Of a DNA stretch of 64,000 nucleotides, positions 9,131-17,937 are shown piece by piece. Origin of the DNA: Bradyrhizobium cytisi (GTDB lineage: Bacteria > Pseudomonadota > Alphaproteobacteria > Rhizobiales > Xanthobacteraceae); the NCBI RefSeq assembly GCF_008123515.1, contig NZ_VSSR01000078.1:1-64000 (forward strand), given 5' to 3'. The translations under genes and the position numbers were made by a program. A model generated the notes under the pieces. That model did no database searches. It was not told the DNA's origin and was given only the letters and a program-made list of their open reading frames with translations. The stretch's first letter is position 1. Each line of letters opens with the position of its first letter.

Positions 9131-9230
9131 CGTACCACCTCCGCGTGGAGCGGGCTGCACTTATTGGCCTGTATGAGGCATGTGCGTTGTCCGCCGTCCC
9201 TCTGTTAGAGGCGGGTGGTAAAGCGGACAA
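9131..9230 (-). promoter_or_regulatory. Structured leader of metY-metA, candidate riboswitch-like element
   Basis: Read on the minus strand, the leader has three helices. An 8-bp stem TTGTCCGC/GCGGACAA (9223-9230 with 9187-9194) encloses a CCTCT-AAC-AGAGG hairpin (9199-9211). A middle hairpin follows, with GCC/GGC inside GCAC/GTGC. Last, CTCC-ACGC-GGAG (9139-9150) places the ribosome-binding GGAG of metY in a stem. Rhizobial met genes are often controlled by SAM-sensing RNAs, but I do not recognise a SAM-II consensus here. Confidence 0.4.
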
Positions 9231-9302
9231 TAATTCGCCTAGAGATAGAGGAAGTAACCCTAATATTTGTTGGTGAATTGGCTAAAATTTGAATGATGCC
9301 CT

Positions 9303-9341
9303 CTCGCGGGGCTTCGCACGTACCGCGCGAAGCCCCGCGAG
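9303..9341 (-). terminator. Hairpin terminator after the amidase gene
   Basis: A perfect 15-bp stem (CTCGCGGGGCTTCGC with its complement) and a 9-base loop begins 5 bases after the amidase stop codon. On the minus strand it is followed by an AT-rich stretch with AAATTTTAG rather than a clean U-run. Position and strength support a terminator. Confidence 0.65.
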
Positions 9342-9346
9342 CAAGT

Positions 9347-10924
9347 TCAGGCCATCGTCTCCCAGAGCCGGTGGGTCAGCACGCCGGCGCGCTTCTCGAT
9401 CGCGGCGGCAGCGTCCAGCGCGAGATCCTCGCGGTAGCGGCCCGCGATGAGCTGCACGCCGATCGGTCTGCCATCGTGCACGGCCACCGGCACCACGGCG
9501 CCGGGCAGCCCCAGCACGTTGATCGCGGAGATGAAGCGGATCTCGCCCCAAAAGATTTCTTGCACGCGTTCGGCACTGACGGTGTCGTCGCGCGGACCCG
9601 GCGTCGGCTTCACCGTGGTCGGCGCCAGCACCACCGGATACTCCTCGAAGAACAATTGCCAGGCACGAATATGGCCGTTGCGGGCGGCTGTCGCCTGCAT
9701 CCAGGCCTTGAGATCGAGCGCGTTGGCTTTGGTCTTCATGCCGCCCCACGCCTTGTGGAAGTCCTCCGACGTAACCTTCAGCATGCCGGCCTCCTGCATC
9801 ACCACCGTCTCGTTGGTGATGATGTCGCACCAGGTCTGCCAGACGCCGTTGATGTCGGGCACCTCGACCTCGCTGACGCGATAGCCGGAGCGCTCCAGGT
9901 GATCGGCGGCCTGGCGCAGCGCCGCGCTGACCGCCGGATCGACCGCCATGTCTTCCGGGATCTTGGCCAGCGCGACCTTGATCGGGCCCTTCGGCTTCGG
10001 TCCGGTCAGCGGCGCCGGCACCCACCAGGGATCGCGCGGATCGCGCTGGCTCATCACCTCCAGCGCGAGACGGACGTCGCCGACGTGGCGGGCGAGCGGC
10101 CCCTGTGCCGACATCAGATGTGCCAGCATCGGCCGCTCCGCCGTCGCGCTTGCGTTGAAGGCGGGAATGCGGCCCTGCGTCGGCTTGATGGTAGCAACAC
10201 CGTTGCAATGCGCCGGCCAGCGCAGCGAGCCGCCGATGTCGTTGCCATGCGCGATGGTGCCGATGCCGGCGGCAACCGCCGACCGCGCGCCGCCCGAGGA
10301 GCCGCCGCAGGTGATGTTCGGGTCCCAGGGATTGAGGGTCAATCCGTGCAGCGGATTGTCGGTGAAGCCGCGGAACGAGAATTCCGGCGTATTGGTGAGG
10401 CCGATGACGATTGCCCCGGCCTTCTTCAGGTTACGCACCACAGGCGAATCCGATGGCGCAACGAGATCCTTGTTGGCGGGGACGCCGTTGAAATTGGGTC
10501 GGCCTTCGTAGTCGACGTTTTCCTTGATGGTGATGGGCACGCCGTGCAGGAGGCCGAGCTCGCCGCCCTTGGCGCGCCGCCTGTCGGCCGCATGCCCGGC
10601 CCTCAGCGCGTCCTCGCCGAGATCGACGACGACCGCGTTCAGCCGCGGATTGACCGCATGCATCCGCTCCAGATGCGCCTCGACGGTTTCCACCGCGGAG
10701 ATTGCGCCGGCGCGGATCGCCGCCGCGGTCTCTACCGCCGACCATTGCCAGGCTGGCCCCTTGGGGGGGCGCGCAGTGGCCGATTTGCGCGCCGGCGCCA
10801 CGGTCCTCTTTGTCGTCTTCTTTATCGTCTTGGCGACGGCCCCTTTGCGGACCGGACTCTTCTTGCCAGAGGTTTTCGCTGCCTTCTTGGAAGCGTTTTT
10901 CTTCATCGCCGTCTTCTTCGCCAC
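9347..10924 (-). CDS. Amidase-signature family protein with lysine-rich N-terminal tail
   Basis: A 525-residue amidase. The Lys-cisSer-Ser triad is Lys134 (ITIKEN), Ser209 (CGGSSGG) and Ser233 (NDIGGS), with the same 75- and 24-residue spacings as the family model FAAH. Residues 1-58 are an unusual histone H1-like tail rich in Lys, Ala and Thr (KKNASKKAAKTSGKKS). The tail is in frame behind a good ribosome site (AGGAG, 7 bases before a GTG start at 10924), so it is probably real. The amide substrate is unknown. Confidence 0.85.
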   Translation of the reverse strand: MAKKTAMKKNASKKAAKTSGKKSPVRKGAVAKTIKKTTKRTVAPARKSATARPPKGPAWQWSAVETAAAIRAGAISAVETVEAHLERMHAVNPRLNAVVVDLGEDALRAGHAADRRRAKGGELGLLHGVPITIKENVDYEGRPNFNGVPANKDLVAPSDSPVVRNLKKAGAIVIGLTNTPEFSFRGFTDNPLHGLTLNPWDPNITCGGSSGGARSAVAAGIGTIAHGNDIGGSLRWPAHCNGVATIKPTQGRIPAFNASATAERPMLAHLMSAQGPLARHVGDVRLALEVMSQRDPRDPWWVPAPLTGPKPKGPIKVALAKIPEDMAVDPAVSAALRQAADHLERSGYRVSEVEVPDINGVWQTWCDIITNETVVMQEAGMLKVTSEDFHKAWGGMKTKANALDLKAWMQATAARNGHIRAWQLFFEEYPVVLAPTTVKPTPGPRDDTVSAERVQEIFWGEIRFISAINVLGLPGAVVPVAVHDGRPIGVQLIAGRYREDLALDAAAAIEKRAGVLTHRLWETMA

Positions 10925-11162
10925 GCCGCATCTCCTGAAATTGCGCGGCGAACGCTACGGACGGCATGCGCGGCTGTACAGGTGCGATTCTGCATGGCGC
11001 GCTGGCGCGACGCACCTTCGCGTGCCCGGCGAAGGCCCCTTAGGTCCGCGCTCATGGCCTACAAAGTGGTTGAACGGCGCGGTGAACTAGCGTTAAGATT
11101 GCCGGGTTGCGACCGAGTTATTTTGACGCAGTTCTTTTGCATCGACAGATTGGAGCATTGCC

Positions 11163-11981
11163 ATGCTCGTTGACTTCGACAGCGGATACGGCCAGCAGCC
11201 ATTTCACGATCTATGCGCCGACTACCCCGGCCCTGAGGCCTATGATCCACACGATTTCCGGGTCGAATGGGGTCCGATCTTTCACCGCGGCCGGCTCGAC
11301 GGATCAGCGCGCGTGCTCGTAATCGGTCAGGATCCCGCCCAGCACGAAACGATCGTGCGCCGGATCCTGATTGGCACTGCGGGCCGGCGGACCCAGGGCT
11401 TTCTGGCGAAGCTCGGCATCACGCAGAGCTATGTGATGGTGAACACCTTCCTGTACAGCGTCTACGGACAGAGCGGCGGCAACAAGCACAAGAACGAGCC
11501 GGGCATCGTCCTCTATCGCAACAAATGGTTCAAGGCCGTCCTGGGGCTCGGCAGCATCGAAGCCGTTGTCTCGCTTGGCAGTCTTGCGGACGACGCCTGG
11601 CACGCCTGGCTCATGACCGCCGATGGCGCCGCCTACAAGGCCCTTGCATATCAGCACATTCCTCATCCGACCTGGCCGGAGAGCTCCGCACCCGATGCCG
11701 CGACGCAGGCGGCGAATACCAAGGTCATGCTGACCAAGTGGAATGCCGCGCTGACAGCTCTCGGACCGCAGATCAAGCATCCCGACGCAGCAGCCGCACT
11801 TGTGCCGTATGGCGACGCCTTCAAGCTTTCCGAGCTGGTCGACATCATCGCAAAGGATATTCCGGCGGGCCTGCCGGTCTGGATGCGCGGAGACGCACCA
11901 TGGGCGACACGCCAGGGCGCTGACGCGGCGGCCAAGCGGCGCACGATCGCGATCACCGTCCCCGATGGAGTGATCCCATGA
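11163..11981 (+). CDS. Uracil-DNA glycosylase superfamily protein
   Basis: A 272-residue protein with the UDG fold signatures: motif A VLVIGQDPAQHE (about residues 51-62) and a C-terminal HPTWPES segment in the place of the motif-B HPS loop. Between them lies TQGFLAKLGITQSYVMVNTFLYS, typical of UDG families that follow GQDP with a shared helix. The expected activity is excision of uracil or another altered base from DNA. It is larger than housekeeping UDG, and its stop overlaps the next gene by 4 bases (ATGA), so the two are translationally coupled. The exact subfamily is not assigned. Confidence 0.72.
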   Translation: MLVDFDSGYGQQPFHDLCADYPGPEAYDPHDFRVEWGPIFHRGRLDGSARVLVIGQDPAQHETIVRRILIGTAGRRTQGFLAKLGITQSYVMVNTFLYSVYGQSGGNKHKNEPGIVLYRNKWFKAVLGLGSIEAVVSLGSLADDAWHAWLMTADGAAYKALAYQHIPHPTWPESSAPDAATQAANTKVMLTKWNAALTALGPQIKHPDAAAALVPYGDAFKLSELVDIIAKDIPAGLPVWMRGDAPWATRQGADAAAKRRTIAITVPDGVIP

Positions 11982-13591
11982 GCCCGGCCCCAATCGCGCC
12001 GAAACGATGGGCCCTGTCCGGGCGGATCGTGACCATGGCCGCCGAAGGCGACATCATCGACAGCGGAACGATCTTCATTGAGGATCACCGAATCGCTGCC
12101 GTGACGCCGAAGGGACAGTCCGCGCCGGCAGGCTTCGAGACCGTCGATCCGATCGACACCGGCGGCACCATCTACCCTGGCCTGATCGAGCTGCATAATC
12201 ACCTGAGCTACAACATCCTGCCGCTCTGGCACGTGCCGCAGCTGTACCAGAACCGCGACCAGTGGCAGAACGCGGCATCGTACAAGACCTCGGTGACCGG
12301 CCCGATGAGCGCGATTGCGCTTGCCGACGACGGCTCGCTGCTGCCGGCGTTGGTTCGCTACGTCGAAGCCAAATGTCTGGTCGCCGGCACGACGACGAGC
12401 CAGGGGATCACGCTGTCGAACTGGAGCGGGACGATCCACAAATACTACAAGGGAGCGCTGCGCGCCGTCGAGATCGGCAGCCCTCCCGATCTGCCGCGGG
12501 CACACTCGAAGATCCCCGATGTGGACGCCCAGGATTGGGCGAAGTTCGACAACGAGCTCAAGTCGTCGGCATGCTTTCTGCTTCATCTCAGCGAGGGCAT
12601 CGATGCCAAGGCGCATAGTCATTTTCTTGCGCTGAAGAATGCCGCGGGAACGTGGGCGATCGAGCCGTCGCTGGCCGGCATCCATTGCACGGCGCTCGAC
12701 GCGACCGACTTCTCCACGATGGCCGAGCACAAGGCCAAGGTCGTGTGGTCTCCCCTGAGCAATCTGCTGCTGTACGGGAAGACGACGGATGTCGTCGCCG
12801 CACGTGCGGCCGGCCTCACCATCGCGCTCGGCTCGGACTGGTCGCCGTCGGGCAGCAAGAATCTGCTGGGCGAGCTGAAGGCTGCGAAGGTCGTATCAGC
12901 GCATTTCGGGCTCGGATTCAGCGCCTACGACATCGTCTCGATGGCGACGCGCAATCCGGCTGAGATCCTGAAATGGGATGGAAAGCTGGGAACGATCGCG
13001 AATGGCAAGTTTGCCGATCTCCTCGTCGTCAACGGCCGGGATGGCGATCCTTATGATCATCTGATCAACTCGCGCGAGCAGGATATCGCTTTGGTGACGA
13101 TCGGTGGGCAACCGCATTACGGATCGAAGAAGGCCATGCAACAGGCCGGAGGGAGCGGCGAGGACCTCGTGATCGGAGGGACGGCGCGGCTGATCGACTT
13201 CACCTCGCCCGATCAGGATCCCGGCATCGAGAAAATCACGCTGGCGGAGGCGACCAGCCGGTTGGGCGCCGCGCTCGGCAATCTCGGCACGCTGCAGCAC
13301 CATAGCCTCGCCATGAGTGCGGCGATCGCCAGCGGAAAGGTGTCGCGTCATGGTTGGCGCCTCGCGCTCGACGAGCAGTTCGGCAACAATGTCCAGTTGC
13401 GACCGCGGCTCGAATATAACGGCATTCGGACCGGTCCCGATTTGCATGCCGTCACCGCCGCGGCGGCGCCGCTGCATCCGATCAAGCTGGACGGTCTCGC
13501 TGTGGTCGATGATCCCGTCTTCATCACCACGTTGACGGGCGAGACCAATCTTCCAGCGGGGATCAGCGCCGCGATCGCTGCTTTCTATTAG
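11978..13591 (+). CDS. Amidohydrolase family protein (TRZ/ATZ/guanine-deaminase-like)
   Basis: A 537-residue metal-dependent hydrolase. All metal ligands can be seen: His73 and His75 (ELHNH), His203 with Glu206 (LLHLSEG), His236 (GIHCTALD) and Asp287 (LGSDWSPSGSKN). The SPLSNLLLYG and GSDWSPSG segments resemble nucleobase deaminases and chlorohydrolases. About 130 extra residues after the barrel (from about 405) are not explained by the family core. The start overlaps the UDG-like gene, suggesting a shared pathway, perhaps processing of a released base. The substrate is unknown. Confidence 0.8.
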   Translation: MSPAPIAPKRWALSGRIVTMAAEGDIIDSGTIFIEDHRIAAVTPKGQSAPAGFETVDPIDTGGTIYPGLIELHNHLSYNILPLWHVPQLYQNRDQWQNAASYKTSVTGPMSAIALADDGSLLPALVRYVEAKCLVAGTTTSQGITLSNWSGTIHKYYKGALRAVEIGSPPDLPRAHSKIPDVDAQDWAKFDNELKSSACFLLHLSEGIDAKAHSHFLALKNAAGTWAIEPSLAGIHCTALDATDFSTMAEHKAKVVWSPLSNLLLYGKTTDVVAARAAGLTIALGSDWSPSGSKNLLGELKAAKVVSAHFGLGFSAYDIVSMATRNPAEILKWDGKLGTIANGKFADLLVVNGRDGDPYDHLINSREQDIALVTIGGQPHYGSKKAMQQAGGSGEDLVIGGTARLIDFTSPDQDPGIEKITLAEATSRLGAALGNLGTLQHHSLAMSAAIASGKVSRHGWRLALDEQFGNNVQLRPRLEYNGIRTGPDLHAVTAAAAPLHPIKLDGLAVVDDPVFITTLTGETNLPAGISAAIAAFY

Positions 13592-13784
13592 TTATAGCAG
13601 ACCATTAAACCTCAGAATCTCTGCTTGCAGGGCCGTGCCATTTCAAGCCGACACACGAGGCCAAAAATCCCGACCTCAAGCGATTGCACTCCATACAACC
13701 ATAGATTACAGTGACTCATGTTAATTGATTTTTATTCTTCGCATTGAAACCTCTTCAAACCGTTAGGTTAAGGGCCTTGTTCTT

Positions 13785-14972
13785 ATGGCTTTAAAAAAGA
13801 TTTATTTGCCGCACCTCAATCGAACCGTAAAAATGGGGCGACGCAGACCGGTCGCCCGGGGGCCCCGGCTCTTCCTCAAGAACTACCTGCTGCCGAAGCT
13901 TCCCAAGCCACCTCCCGCCGTCGATTACAGTGCGCCGGCTAAGCCGGTTCTCGATAACGACTATCTCAATTCCCAGTTGGGTGACTGCGTTATAGCGAGC
14001 GGCTATCACGTGGTCGGCGTGGAGACAGGCAACGCCAATGACCTGTTTACGGCTTCCTCGCAGCAGATTATCGCAGACTACAGCGCGATCGGCGGATATG
14101 TTCCGGGGGACGACAGCACCGACAATGGTTGCGATGAGTCGACAGCCCTCAACTACTGGTTCGAACACGGCTTCGCTAACGGGACCAAGCTTCTCGGATC
14201 ACTAGCGGTGGATCCGACGAACAGGAACGAGTTGGCCGCGGCGCTTTATCTGTTCGAGAACCTGTTTCTCGGGCTGGAGCTTCCTAACAAATGGATAAGT
14301 CCGGCACCTTCTGCGCCTAATTTTGTCTGGGACGCAGCTGGGCCGCCCGTCGAGAAAAATGGGCATTGCGTTGCTGGCGTCGGATACACCGCGGATGGTG
14401 TGATCATCGACAGCTGGGGTCTTCTCGGCACCATGACGTGGAAGGCGATCAAGAAGTACTGCTCCGCCGCGAACCATGGTGATGCTTACGTATTGTTCAC
14501 GCCCGATCAGCTCGAAAAGGGGAAGGACAAAGCTCCGAACGGCGTCGATTGGGCTCAGCTGATCAAGGATTTCAACTCGCTGGGCGGCAAGATTCCTGTT
14601 CCCCCGCCGAAGCCACCCAAGCCCCCTAAACCGCCCAAGCCTCCAAAGCCACCCAAGCCTCCCCCAAAGCCTCCTAAACCTCCGAAACCACCCAAGCCGC
14701 CAAGTCCACCGCCCAATGGTAGCGGCACCACGGGCATTGCAAGATCGGCGTGGGTGCCGCCGGCGTCACCAGCCTATCCGGCATACGCGACTCCCCCGGA
14801 TGCGCCGTCCCCTCCGCCGCCCCCGTTGTCCGACTTCGGTCAGCGTGCAGTCAGCAAGTTGATCCGATCGTCCGCCCTCGGTGTGGTGGGTGTTGTTGGA
14901 CTGGTCGTCGTCGGCGTGGTTGCAGTCGTCGCGCTCGGCGATGGCGTGATGCGCGAGTCGAAGGAGGAATAA
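13785..14972 (+). CDS. Papain-fold cysteine peptidase-like protein with Lys-Pro-Pro linker and C-terminal membrane segment
   Basis: A 395-residue protein not assigned to a named family. Residues about 55-240 have a papain-like pattern: Gln64 and Cys68 (SQLGDC), His194 (NGHCVAGVGY) and an Asp/Ser-Trp-Gly turn (IIDSWG, 208-212). Residues about 272-310 are (Lys-Pro-Pro)n repeats. Residues 364-385 form one hydrophobic helix near the end, followed by a short charged tail. No signal peptide is seen, so it may be tail-anchored. It precedes three glycosyltransferase-like genes on the same strand. Peptidase, transglutaminase or other thiol activity are all possible. Confidence 0.6.
   Translation: MALKKIYLPHLNRTVKMGRRRPVARGPRLFLKNYLLPKLPKPPPAVDYSAPAKPVLDNDYLNSQLGDCVIASGYHVVGVETGNANDLFTASSQQIIADYSAIGGYVPGDDSTDNGCDESTALNYWFEHGFANGTKLLGSLAVDPTNRNELAAALYLFENLFLGLELPNKWISPAPSAPNFVWDAAGPPVEKNGHCVAGVGYTADGVIIDSWGLLGTMTWKAIKKYCSAANHGDAYVLFTPDQLEKGKDKAPNGVDWAQLIKDFNSLGGKIPVPPPKPPKPPKPPKPPKPPKPPPKPPKPPKPPKPPSPPPNGSGTTGIARSAWVPPASPAYPAYATPPDAPSPPPPPLSDFGQRAVSKLIRSSALGVVGVVGLVVVGVVAVVALGDGVMRESKEE
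14603..14705 (+). repeat. Short in-frame repeat encoding Lys-Pro-Pro units
   Basis: About a dozen degenerate 9-base units of the type AAGCCACCC/AAACCGCCC sit inside the preceding gene. Synonymous changes between units indicate the repeat is old enough to have diverged while the peptide was kept. It forms a stiff proline-rich linker. Confidence 0.8.
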
Positions 14973-15019
14973 GGTTCGCGTCACGGTCGAACCGCTTGAA
15001 GGCGCTCCTCGATAGCGGA

Positions 15020-15985
15020 ATGCTCGTCGTTACAAAGACCGGAATGAGCAGCCAAAACATGCGAATCACGCCGGTGAGTGTCATTATTCCAGTCAGGAAT
15101 GAGGGCGACCGGATCGTACAAACGGTGGAGTCGATTCTGTCGGGACGATCGCGCTCGTTTCCGGTGGAGATCGTCGTCGTTGACGACGGATCAACGGACA
15201 ATTCATGTGACGGCCTAATGCCGGTCGCGGATTGCTACGGCGAGGCCAGCCTCGTCGTGATACGTCTCGAAAGCTGGTCGGGAATCCCCTTCGCCCGCAA
15301 TCGCGGAGCGCGCGTGGCGCGCTATCCCATCTATGTCATCACCGATGGCAATACCCGTTTCCCCCCGAACTGGGACTTGCCCATCTGGCAGAACCTCGCG
15401 AGCCGACGAATCCTCGCTGCAACCGTCGGCGACATGGCGTCCTCGTTCCGCGGCTATGGTTGTCAGCTGCTGCTACCGTCGATGGGCGTCACCTGGATAC
15501 CCAAAGCCGACGGATATGGCGGCTTCGCACCGATAGCCGCGTGTACCGGCACGGTGATCGAACAATCGACATTTTGGCGGCTCGGCGGTTATGACGAGTC
15601 ATTGCCGCTCTACGGCGCGGCCGAGCCCGAATTCAGCCTCCGCGCGTGGTTGAGCGGCTGTGAGATCAGAACTGTTCCGGAGCTACTGATAAGTCATCGC
15701 TTCCGGCCGCGGTCCGATGTTGGCTCGTTCCTTCAAGACAACAGCGCGGTGCTTCACCGCAACTATCTACGCTTTGCCTGCTGCTATCTGCCGAAAGAAC
15801 TGCTCGTTCAGACATACGACTATTATGCGACGCTTGCACCTGCTGCTCTCGCGAGCTGGCTGGCCGAAGTCGCCAGCAATGGAATTTGGAATCACCGTGC
15901 TCGATTGCACCAGTCCTTCTCGCGGGATTTCCGCTGGTTTGCCGACAAATTTTCCCTGCTCAAGGAGCGATGCGATGGCGACTAG
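15020..15985 (+). CDS. Family 2 glycosyltransferase
   Basis: About 321 residues with a GT-A fold: VSVIIPVRNEGDRIVQTVESIL at the N-terminus, the first acidic motif VVVDDGSTDNS, then ARNRGARVARYPIYVITDGNTRF where the DxD equivalent is DGN. A later GGYDESLPLYGAAEPEFSLRAWLSG matches the ED-type acceptor region. It probably transfers a sugar in surface glycan synthesis. The start is ATG at 15020, with ATGs at 15044 and 15059 as alternatives. It follows the papain-like gene by 47 bp. Confidence 0.82.
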   Translation: MLVVTKTGMSSQNMRITPVSVIIPVRNEGDRIVQTVESILSGRSRSFPVEIVVVDDGSTDNSCDGLMPVADCYGEASLVVIRLESWSGIPFARNRGARVARYPIYVITDGNTRFPPNWDLPIWQNLASRRILAATVGDMASSFRGYGCQLLLPSMGVTWIPKADGYGGFAPIAACTGTVIEQSTFWRLGGYDESLPLYGAAEPEFSLRAWLSGCEIRTVPELLISHRFRPRSDVGSFLQDNSAVLHRNYLRFACCYLPKELLVQTYDYYATLAPAALASWLAEVASNGIWNHRARLHQSFSRDFRWFADKFSLLKERCDGD

Positions 15986-16078
15986 CCCAGCCGAACAAGC
16001 GTGTCCCTGCCGAACCCGCATCAGCGCGGACGCAAAACGTCCGCCTCCGGATGCCGGCAGCTTTCAGATGATCCAGCG

Positions 16079-16984
16079 ATGACGGATCGCGCCATTCGCG
16101 ACCTCTGGATAACTGCCTGCATCCCGACTTACCGGTGCAACTCGTATCTCTATCACTCGGTCACGAGCCTCCTTGAACAATCGCACCGGAAAATCCGGGT
16201 GATCGTCGTTAGCGATGGCGATCCCACCAACCCGTGGCCTATTTTGTCCCAGATCGACGATCCAAGGCTGATTCGATTTGACCTGGGAGAAAACCGGGGG
16301 CCCTACTTCTGTCGGGCTGTAGCCGCCGCAGCAACGGAGGATCCGTTCCTGCTAGTGCAGGATGCCGACGATTGGAGCGTTCCCACCCGCGTCGAGACCT
16401 TGTTGAATAAGCTCTGCACAAACCGATCCGATTATGCTTTTTCGACGTTGCGCCGGTTTCACGATCGTCATGACCGAATTGAAGCCGGCGAACGAATTTT
16501 TTCGGCCGGACCGCAAGGATTGCTAGACCAACGGCTGCAGTATCGAGCGCCTCATCATGGATTGTTTCGGCGGTCGTCGCTCGCCGCTCTCGGAGGGTTC
16601 TATGGTGGCTTCAAATTCGGCTACGATGTTCTCCTGACCAATCTCTTTCTGCTTGCCGGATCGGTGTCCTGGACGAGCGAGGTCCTGTATTGGCGCAGGA
16701 TGAGACCAGACTCCCTGACTTCGGCGGCGACTACGGGCCTTGGGTCGCATGCCAGACTGCGCGTCAATGCCGACCTGAAGGAGATGTACCGGCATTGTCA
16801 CGACGCTTACGCCAATTATCTGCACGGAAAGATCGACGGCAAAACCCTCCTTCGGTTCATCCGCGCGAGGATAGAGGCCAAGCGGGGTGCTTCGTGCGAA
16901 CACCAGATAAGATACCATGCCGCACGTCTGCGTAGCATCATGCACGATCAGCGCTACAGCAATTCTCGGATCAGGACGGTTTGA
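16079..16984 (+). CDS. Family 2 glycosyltransferase
   Basis: About 301 residues. A GT-A domain begins ITACIPTYRCNSYLYHSVTSLLEQSHRKIRVIVVSDGDPT, with the DxD-like LVQDADDWS at about 98-106 and RAPHHGLFRRSSLAALGGFYGGFKFGYDVLL in the acceptor region. The C-terminal 80 residues are helical and basic. ATG at 16079 is where family similarity begins. It is on the same strand as its neighbours in the glycan cluster, 93 bp after the first glycosyltransferase. Confidence 0.8.
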   Translation: MTDRAIRDLWITACIPTYRCNSYLYHSVTSLLEQSHRKIRVIVVSDGDPTNPWPILSQIDDPRLIRFDLGENRGPYFCRAVAAAATEDPFLLVQDADDWSVPTRVETLLNKLCTNRSDYAFSTLRRFHDRHDRIEAGERIFSAGPQGLLDQRLQYRAPHHGLFRRSSLAALGGFYGGFKFGYDVLLTNLFLLAGSVSWTSEVLYWRRMRPDSLTSAATTGLGSHARLRVNADLKEMYRHCHDAYANYLHGKIDGKTLLRFIRARIEAKRGASCEHQIRYHAARLRSIMHDQRYSNSRIRTV

Positions 16985-16992
16985 CTGCTCCC

Positions 16993-17898
16993 ATGCCATA
17001 TACCGTCGTGACAGTTTCACATGCGCTGGATCAACCGCTCCTAGAGCTCCAGGCTTGTTCGCTGCACCGGTTTCTCGATGATCGTGACGGCTTCGTTAGC
17101 AGCATCGTCGTCATCGACAACTCCGATGAGGGAGAGCTCGATCGGACCCGGCTCTTCAACTGCTACGGCCGGCTGGCGCCGCGGGTGCGCTTCATGCAAG
17201 CCTGTGCATTTGGTGCATTTCCGCATACGGCGGGCTGGTATCGCCAGCAGGCTCTGAAGCTGATGGTTGCCCGCACGATCGAGACGCCTCGCTACATTGT
17301 GCTGGATGCGAAGAACCATTTGGTCAATCCGTTGTCGCGAGCCTATCTCGAGACGGTCGACGGGCAATTCATGCGTTCATATGTCCGGAATTTCCAGCAG
17401 CATCCTTTGCGCGCCTACTTCGAGAGCACGTGCCGGTATTTTCGGATCGACGAGGCCGCAATTAGGAAATTCATGCCACCCATCACTCCGTTTGTTCTCT
17501 CGGCCTCCGTCGTCCGTGAGTTGATCGAATACGTTGAAGCTCGCGAGAAGACGATATTCTCATATGCGTTTCTCGAGCGCGCGAGAAGCAAGCAGATGAC
17601 TGAGTTTGCGCTGTATGCCGGCTACCTGCTGCATACTTATGGCGACTTTTCGGATTTATACAGATTCGATGGCCAGGAATGTCCCGTCATTTGGCAGTTC
17701 AGCGACAAGTCGGAAGCAGCGAGAAGGCTGGCCGAAGCGCGGGAATCGCCGTTTCTGGCCGTTCATAGAAATGCTTTCGCGACCTTCGACAGAGATACTA
17801 CACACGCAGTTGCGCGGCTTTGGCAGACCCGTGGACTGTTCCAATCGAAAGAGCAGGCCTGCTCGTTCATAGAGGCGTGCGCCCAGCGATTTGGCTGA
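16993..17898 (+). CDS. Glycosyltransferase-like protein resembling DUF6492
   Basis: About 301 residues. The opening YTVVTVSHALDQPLLELQACSLHRFLD and IVVIDNSDE, followed by a QQALKLMVARTIETPRYIVLDAKNHLV segment, match the DUF6492 pattern, a GT-A-like family in which LDAKN takes the place of the DxD region. The function is inferred as sugar transfer. It starts 8 bases after the previous stop (a TTG at 16981 is an alternative start), so it is part of the same operon. Confidence 0.6.
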   Translation: MPYTVVTVSHALDQPLLELQACSLHRFLDDRDGFVSSIVVIDNSDEGELDRTRLFNCYGRLAPRVRFMQACAFGAFPHTAGWYRQQALKLMVARTIETPRYIVLDAKNHLVNPLSRAYLETVDGQFMRSYVRNFQQHPLRAYFESTCRYFRIDEAAIRKFMPPITPFVLSASVVRELIEYVEAREKTIFSYAFLERARSKQMTEFALYAGYLLHTYGDFSDLYRFDGQECPVIWQFSDKSEAARRLAEARESPFLAVHRNAFATFDRDTTHAVARLWQTRGLFQSKEQACSFIEACAQRFG

Positions 17899-17937
17899 CA
17901 TCCTTCGAACCAAGCTTTTCCATGCTCGATGATGCCG

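Noticed and set aside
9131..9230. SAM-II riboswitch before metY
   Set aside because: The conserved SAM-II pseudoknot words were not found. Only a generic structured leader is claimed.
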